A stretch of 64,000 nucleotides of DNA from Cellulomonas sp. C5510. GTDB lineage: Bacteria; Actinomycetota; Actinomycetes; Actinomycetales; Cellulomonadaceae. The notes beneath the pieces were generated by a model. It did no database searches. It saw only the letters and a list, made by a program, of their open reading frames with translations, and had not been told where the DNA came from. The stretch lies in the NCBI RefSeq assembly GCF_019797765.1, contig NZ_CP081863.1:46067-110066 (forward strand), written 5' to 3'. Of the stretch, positions 24,000 through 33,101 are shown piece by piece. Position numbers and translations under genes: made by a program. Within the stretch, counting starts at the first letter, position 1; every line of letters begins with the position of its first letter.

Positions 24000-24096
24000 G
24001 TTGTGCGCGGGCGCACTTTGGGTCCCGTCGTCCACCTGTGGGCGGGCGGAGCCGCGAAGCGGTGGAGCTCGGGCCGTCCACAGGTGGGCGAGGGGC
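24000..24096 (-). other. Candidate oriT
   Basis: 97 bp between the VbhA gene and the gene at 24097. Read on the minus strand it has CCCACCTGTGG and CCACAGGTGG as inverted arms, then GGACGACGGGACCC and AAAGTGCGCCCGCG. The last word resembles the nic region of IncQ/MOBQ-type origins (AAGTGCGCCCT). A degenerate inverted copy lies at 17164-17260. mobC and the relaxase lie 0.6 kb away. With the minus strand transferred, the leading region would be the genes at 23.9 down to 11.6 kb. Confidence 0.4.
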
Positions 24097-24447
24097 TCAG
24101 GAGGCGAGCGGCTCGCCCACCTCACCGGTGCCGCCCTGCGGGACGGCGGCCGGTGCGAGCGGCGTGGCGCTCGCACCGCGCGAACGTCCGGCGCGGCGGG
24201 TTCCGGTGCCGCGCGCGGCCGTCGGCGCGGCGAGGCCGGCGTCGCGCAGCTCGCGCTCGGTCCACCCGGCGCTGAGCGCGGCGCGGTACTCGCGCGCGTA
24301 GGACGCCTCCGCCTCGTCGAGCGCGACGAGGGCGGCGTTGCGGCTCGCGGCGGCGGTCGCGAGGCCGTCGACGAGGGTCATGCGCGCGTCGATCGCGGCG
24401 CGCAGCTTGTCGCGGTAGGTCTGGGTGTCGGTGCTGAGGCTCGCCAT
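24097..24447 (-). CDS. Hypothetical mobilization-linked protein
   Basis: 116 residues. The N-terminal half is one long amphipathic helix (DKLRAAIDARMTLVDGLATA), then AGWTERELRDAGLAAP, then a low-complexity Gly/Ala/Thr tail. Proteins of this pattern sit beside relaxases in actinobacterial mobile elements without known function. No clear ribosome site before the ATG. Confidence 0.6.
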   Translation of the reverse strand: MASLSTDTQTYRDKLRAAIDARMTLVDGLATAAASRNAALVALDEAEASYAREYRAALSAGWTERELRDAGLAAPTAARGTGTRRAGRSRGASATPLAPAAVPQGGTGEVGEPLAS

Positions 24448-24569
24448 GTCGGCGAGCGTAGCCGCGCCCGTCAGGGCGCGGTGGCGGCGTCGCTTCGCGT
24501 CACTCTGCTGGCCGTGCCGCGCAGCCGCGCGTCACCCACCCAGCGGAGCCCCAGACGGAGCAAGCTATA

Positions 24570-24588
24570 CACTTAGGTGCCCTAAGTG
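24570..24588. other. Perfect 8-bp inverted repeat CACTTAGG-tgc-CCTAAGTG
   Basis: Lies about 90 bp upstream of mobC, followed by CACAC-ttc-GTGTG and CCCCGC/GCGGGG hairpins. It could be part of oriT (relaxosome binding) or the operator for mobC-mobA autoregulation. Confidence 0.45.
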
Positions 24589-24678
24589 GCTTGGCCTCTC
24601 GACCTGTCGCGGTCGGAGGCTGCACACTTCGTGTGGTCCCCGCAGGGTGCGGGGTCGCTGCGCTGGCCGGGAGGACGC

Positions 24679-25110
24679 ATGAGCGAGCAGGAGCACCGCA
24701 GTGTCGGGCGTGCTCGCGTGCTCGGTCGTGCGCGCCGGGAGAACGTCGAGGGCGGCCGGCGAGGACGGTTCGTGGTGAAGTCCACGCCGGAGGAGGAGCT
24801 GCGGCTTCGGACCCTGGCCGCTCAGCACGGTGTGAGCGTTCCGCGGCTGCTGGTGGAGTCGACGCTGGCGGCGCACGCCGGGCCGGCTGACGACGCGCCT
24901 CTGACGATCACCGAGCGCCGGCAGGCTGCCGCCGAGCTGTTCGGCATCAGCCGCCTGCTCGGCACGGTCGCGAACAACGTCAACCAGATGGCGCGGGCGA
25001 CGAACGCGACCGGCGAGCTGCACGAGGACCTCGAGGCGACGCTGCGGTACGTGCGTGAGGTGCTCGGCCCGCGCGTCGAGCGCGCGGTCGACGAGGTGGT
25101 CGCCCAGTGA
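24679..25110 (+). CDS. mobC: MobC-type relaxosome protein
   Basis: 143 residues. A basic N-terminus leads into a ribbon-helix-helix-like segment (RFVVKSTPEEELRLRTLAAQ) and the MobC C-terminal signature (LLGTVANNVNQMARATNATG). MobC proteins bind oriT and help the relaxase reach the nick site. The ATG follows GGGAGGACGC. The stop overlaps the relaxase start (TGATG). Confidence 0.85.
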   Translation: MSEQEHRSVGRARVLGRARRENVEGGRRGRFVVKSTPEEELRLRTLAAQHGVSVPRLLVESTLAAHAGPADDAPLTITERRQAAAELFGISRLLGTVANNVNQMARATNATGELHEDLEATLRYVREVLGPRVERAVDEVVAQ

Positions 25111-26717
25111 TGCCGAACGTCACCCGCGGCGGGCGGATGCCCGGCCTGCTGGTGTATCTCGCCGGCGACGGACGGCACAACGAGCACCGCGATCAGCACG
25201 TGGTCGCCGGTGACCCTGCGCTCATGGCGTGGCACGCCGACGAGCAGCTGGACCGCGCTTCGGCCCTGGCGATCGCCAAGCACCTGGACGCCCCGAGCCG
25301 GGTGTTCGGGACCGAGGTCAACGCCCCCCTGTACGAGTGGAGCGAGGAACGTCAGCAGCGCGTGAAGGTCGGCTACGGCGACGCGCACGTGTGGCACTGC
25401 TCCCTGTCGCTGCGCGCCGAGGAAGGCGTGCTGCCCGACTCCACGTGGTCGCAGATCGCCGAGGACTTCGTGCGCCAGATGGGGTTCACCGACGACTCGG
25501 GGAAGGCGCCCTGTCGGTGGGTCGCGATCCGCCACGGCGTGTCCCAGGCCGGCAACGACCACGTCCACATCGCGGTGAACCTGGTTCGCGAGGACGGGAC
25601 GAAGGCCACGACGTGGAACGACTTCCGCCGGGCACAGGAGATCTCGGGCCGCCTGGAGAAGGCGTACGGGCTGCAGGTCCTCGAGTCGCGGGAGCTCGGC
25701 CTCGGCAGCCGCGGCGTGCGCCCGGCCGAGCTCGGCCGCGCCGAGTCGCGCAGCGCGCGCGACACGCAGCGCGCCGCACTCGCGCGGCGGGTGCGAGCCT
25801 CCGCTACCGCGAGCCGGGACGAGGCGGAGTTCGTGCGCCGGCTGCGGCGCGAAGGGCTTCTCGCGAGGCCGCGCTACGCAGCCGGACGCGACGACGTCGT
25901 GCTCGGGTACTCCGTCGCCCTGCGACCGAACGCGGGGGAGCGACCCGTCTGGTTCGGTGGCGGCACCCTCGCGAAGGACCTCACGCTCCCGCGGCTGCGG
26001 TCGACCTGGCCCGACAGCCCTCAGACAGCCAGCGACGCCGTCGCTGAGTGGACCGCCGCAGGCCGAGGACAGCGCCCGGTGCGCCCGGGCATCGAGGTCG
26101 ACGCGCCCGATCCTCGGCTGTGGGACCAGTACGCCGAGCAGATCGGTGAACTGAACGAGCGCCTGCGCAGCGTCGCGCCGGACGACACGGCGACCTGGAC
26201 CCAGGTCGCCCGCGAGACCTCGGGTGCGTTCGCGGCCTGGTCGCTGCGCACCGAGGCCGAGCCGGGGCCGCTCGCCGACGCCTCCGACGCGCTCGCCCGC
26301 TACGCCCAGGTGCGCGCCGGTTCGGCACCGAGCAAGCAGATCACCACGCCGGCGATCCTCGGTCTGTCCCGGGTGCTGCTCGTCGCGGCCGACCGGGGCC
26401 AGTCGCGCACGTCGCAGGCGTACATGGTCCGGCAGCTCGCGAACACGCTGCACGCGCTGTTCCAGATGCAGCAGGCCATGCGCCACGCCCAGGCCGCCGC
26501 GGTGACCGAGTGGGCGGTGCGCGAGCGGCTCGCCGTCGTCGCTGCACGCTCGGCGGCGCCGGCAGCCGCGCGGCCGGCTCCCGTCCCGGGCGCGCTATCG
26601 GTCGAGCAGGCGACCGGAGGCGCCGGGCCGCGACTGCGCTCCCCGCTGCCGAACCCACTGGAGCCGCGGCCGCGCACGACGTCAGCGGCGCAGCGCGACG
26701 ACGGGATCGAGCGATGA
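25110..26717 (+). CDS. mobA: Relaxase / mobilization nuclease
   Basis: 535 residues. The N-terminal relaxase domain (about 1-200) shows TRGGRMPGLLVYLAG (motif I region), HVWHCSLSL (motif II region) and the histidine motif NDHVHIAVNLVRED (motif III, HxHxxxN-like). The usual catalytic tyrosine near the N-terminus is represented by Y16 (LLVYLAG), as in actinobacterial MOBP/MOBQ-like relaxases. The C-terminal half is helical and Ala-rich, with no helicase or primase motifs. The start overlaps the mobC stop; a GTG 3 nt earlier is possible. No coupling protein or T4SS genes appear, so the element is mobilizable, not self-transmissible, within this window. Confidence 0.88.
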   Translation: MPNVTRGGRMPGLLVYLAGDGRHNEHRDQHVVAGDPALMAWHADEQLDRASALAIAKHLDAPSRVFGTEVNAPLYEWSEERQQRVKVGYGDAHVWHCSLSLRAEEGVLPDSTWSQIAEDFVRQMGFTDDSGKAPCRWVAIRHGVSQAGNDHVHIAVNLVREDGTKATTWNDFRRAQEISGRLEKAYGLQVLESRELGLGSRGVRPAELGRAESRSARDTQRAALARRVRASATASRDEAEFVRRLRREGLLARPRYAAGRDDVVLGYSVALRPNAGERPVWFGGGTLAKDLTLPRLRSTWPDSPQTASDAVAEWTAAGRGQRPVRPGIEVDAPDPRLWDQYAEQIGELNERLRSVAPDDTATWTQVARETSGAFAAWSLRTEAEPGPLADASDALARYAQVRAGSAPSKQITTPAILGLSRVLLVAADRGQSRTSQAYMVRQLANTLHALFQMQQAMRHAQAAAVTEWAVRERLAVVAARSAAPAAARPAPVPGALSVEQATGGAGPRLRSPLPNPLEPRPRTTSAAQRDDGIER

Positions 26718-26803
26718 CGCGCAGATAGGCGCACGCCGGCGGCCGCGGCCGGCCTCGAGGGCTACCAGTCGGGGGACCAGGAGCCATCACGAGGGAGAAC
26801 GAC

Positions 26804-27712
26804 ATGAGCGAGAGCGACGGGGTCGACGAGACGATCCGCGGCGGCATGCGCACCGCCATCACCGCTGCCGGCTACGCCGGCCAGCAGGTCGCACAGGTGG
26901 TCACTGACCGAGCGCGTGCGGCCGCGCAGGAGCGCGAGCTGGCCGCGCGCGACCTGCAGGAGCGCTACGACGCCGAACGCGCGTCCGCACGTGCACACGT
27001 CGCGGTGGTCGACCGGCAGGAGTGGTGGGAGACCGCCACACAGGCGAAGGTCGCCAGGGTGTGGGAGACGGCGAACGCATGGCGCGGGCAGGATCCCGAC
27101 ATCGACCGTGCCGCGCAGACCATCGACCGGCAGGTTCAGGAGCGCTACGGCGTCGACCCGGCGCAGCTAGCCGAGCAGGTCCGCGCCGAGCGCGTCGCCG
27201 AGCTGCGCGCCGCCGCCGCCCAGCAGTCCGAGTACGAGCACGCTCGCCAGTGGGCCCACGAGCACGACCCTGGCTTGCTCGCCGACCACGACCGCGAGCT
27301 GATGGGGTCGGACAACGCGCGCGACGACGCGCGCACGCGCGAGCGGTTCGTCGAGACCTGGCGGGACCGCACCGGCGCCGCCGTCGACGGCGGCGCGCAC
27401 CGCGCGGCCGACCGGGTCGACGAGCTGTCGGCAGCGGCCGTGCTCGCCGAGCCGGGCGAGGGGCGTGTCGCTGCCAGGACCGAGCTCGCGCGTGAAGCGG
27501 AAGTGCCCTACGACTCCGCGGAGCGCCGCCAGCAGCTCGCCGCGCGCCTGGATGGCGCCGGCATCGACAGCGAGGCCAAGGAGGCCCGTCTGATCTCCGA
27601 TGCGTCCCAGGCCGTGCCGGCGAACGAGGCGATCGTCCGCCGCAGGGCAGCCCCCAAGGCGCGCCGCGCACGCCCCCAGGGCCGGCAGCAAGACAAGTCC
27701 CTCAGCCGGTAG
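26804..27712 (+). CDS. Coiled-coil accessory protein of the mob region
   Basis: 302 residues, almost entirely charged helix (QERELAARDLQERYDAERAS, QSEYEHARQWAHEHDPGLLA). No cysteine and no membrane segment. Such genes often follow relaxases in actinobacterial elements, possibly as relaxosome or DNA-binding partners. The ATG follows GAGGGAGAACGAC. Function not known. Confidence 0.65.
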   Translation: MSESDGVDETIRGGMRTAITAAGYAGQQVAQVVTDRARAAAQERELAARDLQERYDAERASARAHVAVVDRQEWWETATQAKVARVWETANAWRGQDPDIDRAAQTIDRQVQERYGVDPAQLAEQVRAERVAELRAAAAQQSEYEHARQWAHEHDPGLLADHDRELMGSDNARDDARTRERFVETWRDRTGAAVDGGAHRAADRVDELSAAAVLAEPGEGRVAARTELAREAEVPYDSAERRQQLAARLDGAGIDSEAKEARLISDASQAVPANEAIVRRRAAPKARRARPQGRQQDKSLSR

Positions 27713-28684
27713 TACGCGCTGCTGGCTGCGTTCGGACGGTCCATCTCGGGCAGGCCGAACGCAGCCAGTGCGTACGCATCGTGGTGGCACCTACGACGCG
27801 CGCGGCGGCGCTACGAGCAGACTGGCAGGTTCACCTACAGCCAGTTCCGGAACGTCTGGGTGCGCCTGATGGCGGTGACCGCCTTCCTCGTCTGGCTCGA
27901 CGAGAACGGCGCCGAGCTGGACGCCCTGGAGCAAGCCACGCTGGACCGCTGGCTCGACGACGTCACGAGCGACCAGCGCAGCGCGACCGGGGACTTCCTG
28001 CGTTGGGCCGGCCGGCGTCGCCTCGCCCCACGCCAACTGGCGGTCACCTATCCCGAGGCACGTGAGCCGACCATCGTGCTGACCGACGACGAGCGATGGG
28101 CTGAACTGCGACGGTGCCTCACCGACCGGACGATCCCCGTCGACGTCGCGACGGCGGGCGCGATGTTGCTCCTCTACGGACTGCCCCTCATCCGCATCGC
28201 CGAGCTCACGAAGTCGAACCTCAACTCCGACCCCCGCACGGGCTCCGTCGACGGGTTCCGCCAGACCGCGGGCGGCCACCTGATCGAGGTCCCGCCAAGG
28301 CTCGGGCGCATGCTCGCGCAGCTGCCTGCCGACGTGGCGTCGAGGGGGACACCCCTGATCGAGTCGAGGGCGGGCGGTCCGGAGTGGCTGTTCCCCGGCA
28401 GGGGCGCCGGCGGCCACGTCACCTACACAGGCCTCGCTGAGCGCCTGCGGCGCCACGGGATCTCGGTGCGACAGTCCCGCAACGCAGCCCTCATCGGGCT
28501 CGCCGCCGACCTGCCCGCACCCGTGCTCCACGACCTGTTTGGACTCAGCATCGCCGCCTCGGTGAGATGGGCTCGCCGGGTCGGGCGTGACTGGACCGGG
28601 TATGTGGGCATCGTCAAGAAGAGCCAGAGCCAACGAGGAGGTCCGGCCGTCAGGAGTCCGTTCAACGCGTCAGGCGGTCGGTGA
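27713..28684 (+). pseudogene. 3' part of a tyrosine-recombinase-like gene
   Basis: The frame is open from the upstream stop (27712) to 28684, but no start codon precedes the conserved WWHLRRARRRYEQTGRFTYS segment; the first GTG (27860) lies inside the core-binding domain. The C-terminal part (DDERWAELRRCLTDRTIPVD, LLLYGLPLIRIAEL, SVRQSRNAALIGLA, RWARRVGRDWTGYV) matches actinobacterial XerC/D-like integrases that are usually much longer. Likely a fragment cut at the junction with the mobilization module. Confidence 0.65.
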
Positions 28685-28957
28685 CCCGGTCCGGTCCCGG
28701 AGCGCCTTCGCCAGCTTCTTGCGGGGCAGACGGCCGGAGGAGAAGTACTGCCCGTCGAGCAGGACCAGCGGGTTCATCGCCGGCCGGTGCCCGGCGATGA
28801 GTGCGCGCCCCTCGTCACTGTCGATGTCGACGACGCGGATCACGAGCGGGGTCTGCTGGGACATGGCGGTCAGGGCGTGCTTCGCGTCGTCGCAGAAGTG
28901 GCACGCGGGGGCCTGCACGACGGTGATGACGGGCAGGTCAGACGGCGTGGTGGACAC
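28670..28957 (-). CDS. Glutaredoxin-like thiol protein
   Basis: 95 residues, thioredoxin fold with CHFC active site (VVQAPACHFCDDAKHALTAM) and NPLVLLDGQYFSSGRLPRK as the second half. The GTG at 28957 follows CGAGGAGTCCC; the ATG at 28996 lacks a ribosome site. It closely resembles the protein at 35034, so the island carries two paralogues. It is the third gene of the unit SHOCT, M23, glutaredoxin. Probably protects or metallates extracytoplasmic thiols during copper stress (inference). Confidence 0.75.
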   Translation of the reverse strand: MSTTPSDLPVITVVQAPACHFCDDAKHALTAMSQQTPLVIRVVDIDSDEGRALIAGHRPAMNPLVLLDGQYFSSGRLPRKKLAKALRDRTGSPTA

Positions 28958-29000
28958 GGGACTCCTCGGGCTGGGTCGGATCGACGGGCGGTTCATGTGG

Positions 29001-30413
29001 TCAACGCAGGCCCAGGAGCGGGGCGGGGTCGACGGTCTTGCCGCCGACGTACACCTCGAAGTGGAGATGACACGCCCCGGACAGCCCGGTGTTCCCGGAG
29101 TAGCCGATGAGCTGGCCCCGGCTAACCTGCTGGCCCGAGGACACGACAGATCGGGTCAGGTGGTTCGAGCTGCTCATCAGCGACTGCCCGTTCACGGTGC
29201 CGTAGTTGAGCATGACCTGGTTCCCGAAGCCGTTGCGCCATTCCGACCACTGGACCGTGCCGTCGCGCGGGGCGTAGAGCGGGGTGTTGCAGTAGGTGCG
29301 CAGGTCGATGCCGGCGTGCAGCCGGTAGTACCCGAGGATCGGGTGCAGGCGCATGCCGTAGTTCGACGTGACGTACATAGGGTCGATCGAGGTCGGGTTG
29401 GAGAACAAGACGCCGCTGGACGCGGGCGGTGCGACCGGCTGTGCCGCCTGCCCGGGGGCGGGATTCGGAGCGGGGCGGACCGGTGCTGCGGGCGCTTGCT
29501 GCCGCGCCGCCGCCTCCTCCTGCGCGGCGATCTGCGCGATCTCGGCCTCGGCGGCCGCGCGGATCGAGTCGGCCGCAGCCTGCTCCGCCTGCGCCTGGCC
29601 GCGCATGCCCTCGATGCGTTGCGCTGCGGCACTCTGGTCTGCGACCGCCTGCTGCAGTGCGATGGTCTGGGTCTGCTGCTCGGCTCGTGCAGCTTCAGCA
29701 GCCTCCGCCTGCGCCTCGGCCGCCGCCTCCATCTCGGTCAGGGTGCCGACGACGGCAGCCAGCCGGGCCTGACCTGTGCGGGCGTTCGCTTCGAGCACGA
29801 CGAGCTCCTCGAGCGCACGACTCTGCAGTCGCTGTGCGGTCGCGACCGTCTCCGCGCGGTCGACGAAGTCCTCCATGCTCGCCGCGCCGACGACGACCTC
29901 GAGCGCCGCGGTCGATCCCGAGCCCTGGTAGGCGCTCCTGGCGAGCTGTGCGATCGTCGAGCGGACTTCCGCGCGGCGCGCGGCGTCGGTGTCCAGTTCG
30001 TCCTGGAGCGTCTCGCGCAGACCCACGGTGTCCTCGAGTCTGCTCTGCGCGAGAGTGGCCGTGCGTTGGGCGGAATCGGCCTGGACGGTCGCGGCGTCGA
30101 GTGCCGCCTGCGCGGCGGGAAGCCGCGCCTTCGTCTCCTCAAGGGTGAGCACCGCCTGAGCGAGATCCGCCGAGAGCTCCTCGACCGACTCCTGCAGCAG
30201 CTCGTACTGGCGCTCTGCGGCGTCGGCGCGCTGCTGAGCGGCGCGTTGCTTGTCGTCGAGGGTGTCCCCGGCCGCGCTGTCGACGGGCGCGAGAGCCGCG
30301 GTGAGCGTGAGCACCGCGGCCGCGGCGAACCCGGCGGGCGCGAACCTGCGCTGGCGAGTGCGCCGGGCGCCAGATGCTGCCCTGCAGGTGGGCTCTCGAG
30401 CGACCATCACCAT
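29001..30413 (-). CDS. Secreted M23 peptidase with coiled coil
   Basis: 470 residues. A basic N-terminus and hydrophobic core (FAAAAVLTLTAALAP) form a signal or anchor. A long coiled coil follows (about 50-310), then a Pro-rich linker and an M23/LytM domain (about 340-470; HAGIDLRTYCNTPLYAPRDG, HLTRS, SGACHLHFEVYVG). All zinc ligands (HxxxD and HxH) are present, so the enzyme should be active on cross-linked peptidoglycan. Architecture matches EnvC/RipA-type hydrolases. The start overlaps the SHOCT gene stop. Confidence 0.85.
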   Translation of the reverse strand: MVMVAREPTCRAASGARRTRQRRFAPAGFAAAAVLTLTAALAPVDSAAGDTLDDKQRAAQQRADAAERQYELLQESVEELSADLAQAVLTLEETKARLPAAQAALDAATVQADSAQRTATLAQSRLEDTVGLRETLQDELDTDAARRAEVRSTIAQLARSAYQGSGSTAALEVVVGAASMEDFVDRAETVATAQRLQSRALEELVVLEANARTGQARLAAVVGTLTEMEAAAEAQAEAAEAARAEQQTQTIALQQAVADQSAAAQRIEGMRGQAQAEQAAADSIRAAAEAEIAQIAAQEEAAARQQAPAAPVRPAPNPAPGQAAQPVAPPASSGVLFSNPTSIDPMYVTSNYGMRLHPILGYYRLHAGIDLRTYCNTPLYAPRDGTVQWSEWRNGFGNQVMLNYGTVNGQSLMSSSNHLTRSVVSSGQQVSRGQLIGYSGNTGLSGACHLHFEVYVGGKTVDPAPLLGLR

Positions 30414-30643
30414 CGGTTCACCGGGGCATTCGAGGCGGCTGCGTCGAGATCCGCCCGCAGGCGCCGGTACAGGTCGATGTCGATCTCACCCGAAGCCAGC
30501 CACTCATCGAGCGCGGCACGCGGCGTGCTCGCAGCGCGGGACGGGAACAACCGCGAGACAGCCCACACCGCCAACGCGACGACCGCGACCCACACGCAGC
30601 CCATGACGACCCATCCGAGGGCACTCATCTGGCACCACCACAT
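30407..30643 (-). CDS. SHOCT-domain membrane protein
   Basis: 78 residues. One TM helix (MGCVWVAVVALAVWAVS) is followed by the C-terminal SHOCT motif (ALDEWLASGEIDIDLYRRLR). The ATG at 30643 follows GAGGAG; an internal ATG (30628) is also possible. SHOCT proteins are short oligomerization modules of unknown role. First gene of the minus-strand unit; a direct-repeat site lies 83 bp upstream. Confidence 0.7.
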   Translation of the reverse strand: MWWCQMSALGWVVMGCVWVAVVALAVWAVSRLFPSRAASTPRAALDEWLASGEIDIDLYRRLRADLDAAASNAPVNRW

Positions 30644-30725
30644 CCCCCCGCGCTCCTCACCGGTCGACTCCTGCTCCGCATGCCCTCAAGCCTCTCGGCG
30701 CGCGGTCAAGTCTTCGCGGTCGCGG

Positions 30726-30743
30726 CATGAAGGTCTGATCAAG
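30726..30743 (-). promoter_or_regulatory. 11-bp direct-repeat site a
   Basis: Minus strand CTTGATCAGAC + CTTCATG, oriented toward the SHOCT-M23-glutaredoxin unit 83 bp away. Confidence 0.55.
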
Positions 30744-30845
30744 ATGGCCGGTTCCGGGACCAACGGCACGGCCGGTGACCGGGTGCGGCTCCCTACCGTG
30801 TGCCCGCCGCCGGGCGCCTGACCCGGGGCTGGATGGGGTCAAGTT

Positions 30846-32069
30846 GTGAGTCGCCCTCGGAACCGGCTGACGGTCGTCGTCAGCGCCGTGCTCATCCCGC
30901 TGCTGGTGCTGGCCGTGGCAGCCATGGCCGCGACCTGGCCCGGTGAACGACGCCAGACCGCGCGGGTCATCGAGCCCGTCGAGGTGCAGTACCCGACGGC
31001 CGTGGTCACCGGGACCGCCCAGGAGAGCTGCCAGGGGACCGTCGAGGACCAGCGACCGGACGGCAGCATCCCGGAGACGGTCACCTGCCTGCGCGTCAGT
31101 GCCGACGTGACCAGCGGCCCGCAGGCCGGACGGAGCATTCAGATCTGGGCCACCGCCACGTTGACCCCGGACGACGTGGGCGCGGGCACCCGCATCGTGG
31201 TGGAGTGGTATCCCGCGACCCAGACCGACGACGAGGTGTGGGCGTGGCACGACTTCCAGCGCAGCCTGCCGCTCGGTGCGCTCCTGGCTCTCTTCGCGAT
31301 CTCCATCGTGCTCGTCGCCGGCTACCGAGGAGCCAGGGCGCTGCTGGGCCTCATCGCCGCGTTCGCCGTGATCGGCGTCTACGTCCTGCCAGCGCTGCTC
31401 GCCGGCGAGAACGCGGTCGTCGTGGCGCTGGCGGCCTCGACCGTCATCATGACCGCCGTGCTGTACCTGGCGCACGGGCTCTCGCTGCGCACCTCCACCG
31501 CGCTGATCGGGACGCTGGCCGGCCTGGCCCTGACCACAGGGCTCGGCGCCCTCGGGGCGCGATGGGCGCACCTGTCCGGGGTGACCAGCGAGGACGACTA
31601 CCGGCTGGCGCAGCTACTCGGCGACGTCGGCGCTGTCTCCCTGCGAAGCCTGTTCCTCGCCGGGCTCGTCCTCGCAGGCCTCGGCGTGCTCAACGACGTC
31701 ACCATCACGCAGGCCTCGGCGGTCTGGGAGCTGCGCGCCGCGTCCCCGCACGCCACGCGGCTCGAGCTGTTCCGCGGCGGGATGCGGATCGGGCGCGACC
31801 ACATCGCCTCCACGGTCTACACCATCGCGTTCGCGTACACCGGCGCATCGCTGCCGGTCCTGCTGCTGCTGCTCATCTACCAGCTGCCGCTGCTCTCGAC
31901 CCTGACCAGCGGGCAGTTCGCCGCCGAGATCGTGCGCACCGCGGTGTCCTCCGTCGGGCTCGTCCTGGCGATCCCGCTCACGACGGCCATCGCCGTCGTG
32001 GTCGTGACAGCGACCGGCGCAACCGTTCCCCGACACAGCCTCAGCCACGGCCACAGCCACGCGATGTGA
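30846..32069 (+). CDS. YibE/F-family membrane protein
   Basis: 407 residues. An N-terminal TM and a periplasmic beta domain (about 35-130, VEVQYPTAVVTGTAQESCQG) are followed by seven or so TM helices with the YibE/F core (ISIVLVAGYRGARALLGLIA; FLAGLVLAGLGVLNDVTITQ; RIGRDHIASTVYTIAFAYTG). A His-rich tail (SHGHSHAM) could bind metal. YibE/F proteins have no proven function, though they recur beside metal-export genes. GTG start; an upstream ribosome site is weak (GGATGGGG). Confidence 0.85.
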   Translation: MSRPRNRLTVVVSAVLIPLLVLAVAAMAATWPGERRQTARVIEPVEVQYPTAVVTGTAQESCQGTVEDQRPDGSIPETVTCLRVSADVTSGPQAGRSIQIWATATLTPDDVGAGTRIVVEWYPATQTDDEVWAWHDFQRSLPLGALLALFAISIVLVAGYRGARALLGLIAAFAVIGVYVLPALLAGENAVVVALAASTVIMTAVLYLAHGLSLRTSTALIGTLAGLALTTGLGALGARWAHLSGVTSEDDYRLAQLLGDVGAVSLRSLFLAGLVLAGLGVLNDVTITQASAVWELRAASPHATRLELFRGGMRIGRDHIASTVYTIAFAYTGASLPVLLLLLIYQLPLLSTLTSGQFAAEIVRTAVSSVGLVLAIPLTTAIAVVVVTATGATVPRHSLSHGHSHAM

Positions 32070-32112
32070 GAGCGGTGGGGCGGCTCAGCGCACCGGGGCT
32101 TCCGCTGCGCTA

Positions 32113-32901
32113 CTAGCGCACGACCGCAGGCGCCGCGTCGTCGCTGTCGTCGCTCGACTCGATCGGCCGCGGCGGGTTCGAGCGGCGCGAGAGCAGCACG
32201 ATCACGGCGCCCGCTGCCACGCTGAGCACCGACCACAGCTGCGGCTGCGTGAGCCCTGCGACCACGGGGGTGTTGACCCGCAGGTACTCCACGGCGAACC
32301 GGGACAGACCGCTGAGCACCAGGTACCCCCCGAACAACCCGGCACCCGGGAGCCATCGGCGAGCCGACCACAGCACCCCGGCGATCACGAAGGCGGCGAT
32401 CGTCTCGTACAGCGGGGTCGGGTGGACGGGCACGGTGCTGGGAACCGCGCCGTGCGGGAAGGCCATCGCCCAGGGCAGGTCGCTCGGCCTGCCGTAGGTT
32501 CCGTCACCGGCGAGGAAGCAACCCAGACGACCCACGCCGTACGCGACCGTGAGCGGGATCGCCGCCGCCCCCGCGACCTGCCCGAGCGGCAGACGGTGCC
32601 GGCGGATCACGACGAGCGCGGACGCCACGCCGGCGATGAGCCCCCCGTACCAGGTGAACCCCATGCCGCCCAGATGGTGCCAGCTCAGGTCGTCGACGTT
32701 CTCCAGCAGGAAGTAGACCTTCGCGCCCACGAACCCCCAGATCGTGGCCCAGAACACCAGGGAGTGCGCGCTGTCACGCTTGAGCCCCAACCGGGTGAAC
32801 CCCCGTCCCAGCAGATAGGCGGCGATCAGCGCGGCCGCGGCCTTGCTCACGCCGTAGGTCTGGATGTCGAGGCCGAAGATGCTGAACAGGACGGGGCGCA
32901 C
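32113..32901 (-). CDS. lgt: Lgt-like prolipoprotein diacylglyceryl transferase
   Basis: 262 residues, seven TM helices. Lgt-type signatures: FTWYGGLIAG (usual HGGL), GRLGCFLAGDGTYGRPSDLP (usual GRxGNFxNGExxGRxT) and VHPTPLYET (usual HPxxLYE). The first His of HGG is replaced by Tyr and the Asn of GNF by Cys, so activity should not be assumed. The GTG at 32901 follows AGGAAG. It lies with an Lnt gene and lipoproteins in a copper island, hinting at dedicated lipoprotein processing. Confidence 0.8.
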   Translation of the reverse strand: MRPVLFSIFGLDIQTYGVSKAAAALIAAYLLGRGFTRLGLKRDSAHSLVFWATIWGFVGAKVYFLLENVDDLSWHHLGGMGFTWYGGLIAGVASALVVIRRHRLPLGQVAGAAAIPLTVAYGVGRLGCFLAGDGTYGRPSDLPWAMAFPHGAVPSTVPVHPTPLYETIAAFVIAGVLWSARRWLPGAGLFGGYLVLSGLSRFAVEYLRVNTPVVAGLTQPQLWSVLSVAAGAVIVLLSRRSNPPRPIESSDDSDDAAPAVVR

Positions 32902-33031
32902 GTCGGGTCTTCCTGTCGTCGGGATTCGCCGACAGGGGAGCCGGCCCGGCCACGGTCTCGCGGTCAGGTTGAGAGCACCCCGCGAAGTCGGTTGACGTTG
33001 GATCAAGCAGGCCGTGACCGGCTCGAACGTT

Positions 33032-33050
33032 CGATCAAGGTTCGATGAAG
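33032..33050 (-). promoter_or_regulatory. 11-bp direct-repeat site b
   Basis: Minus strand CTTCATCGAAC + CTTGATCG, between the divergent lgt-like and response-regulator genes. Orientation points to lgt, but autoregulation of the response regulator, 52 bp away, is also possible. Confidence 0.55.
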
Positions 33051-33101
33051 CCACCGACCGGTGCGACGCTCTCGCTCGAAGCCGGCGACACAATGGCCCG
33101 C

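Noticed and set aside
28587..30821. 744-codon plus-strand ORF opposite the M23 peptidase
   Set aside because: Antisense shadow; the minus strand carries a clear signal, coiled coil and zinc motifs.
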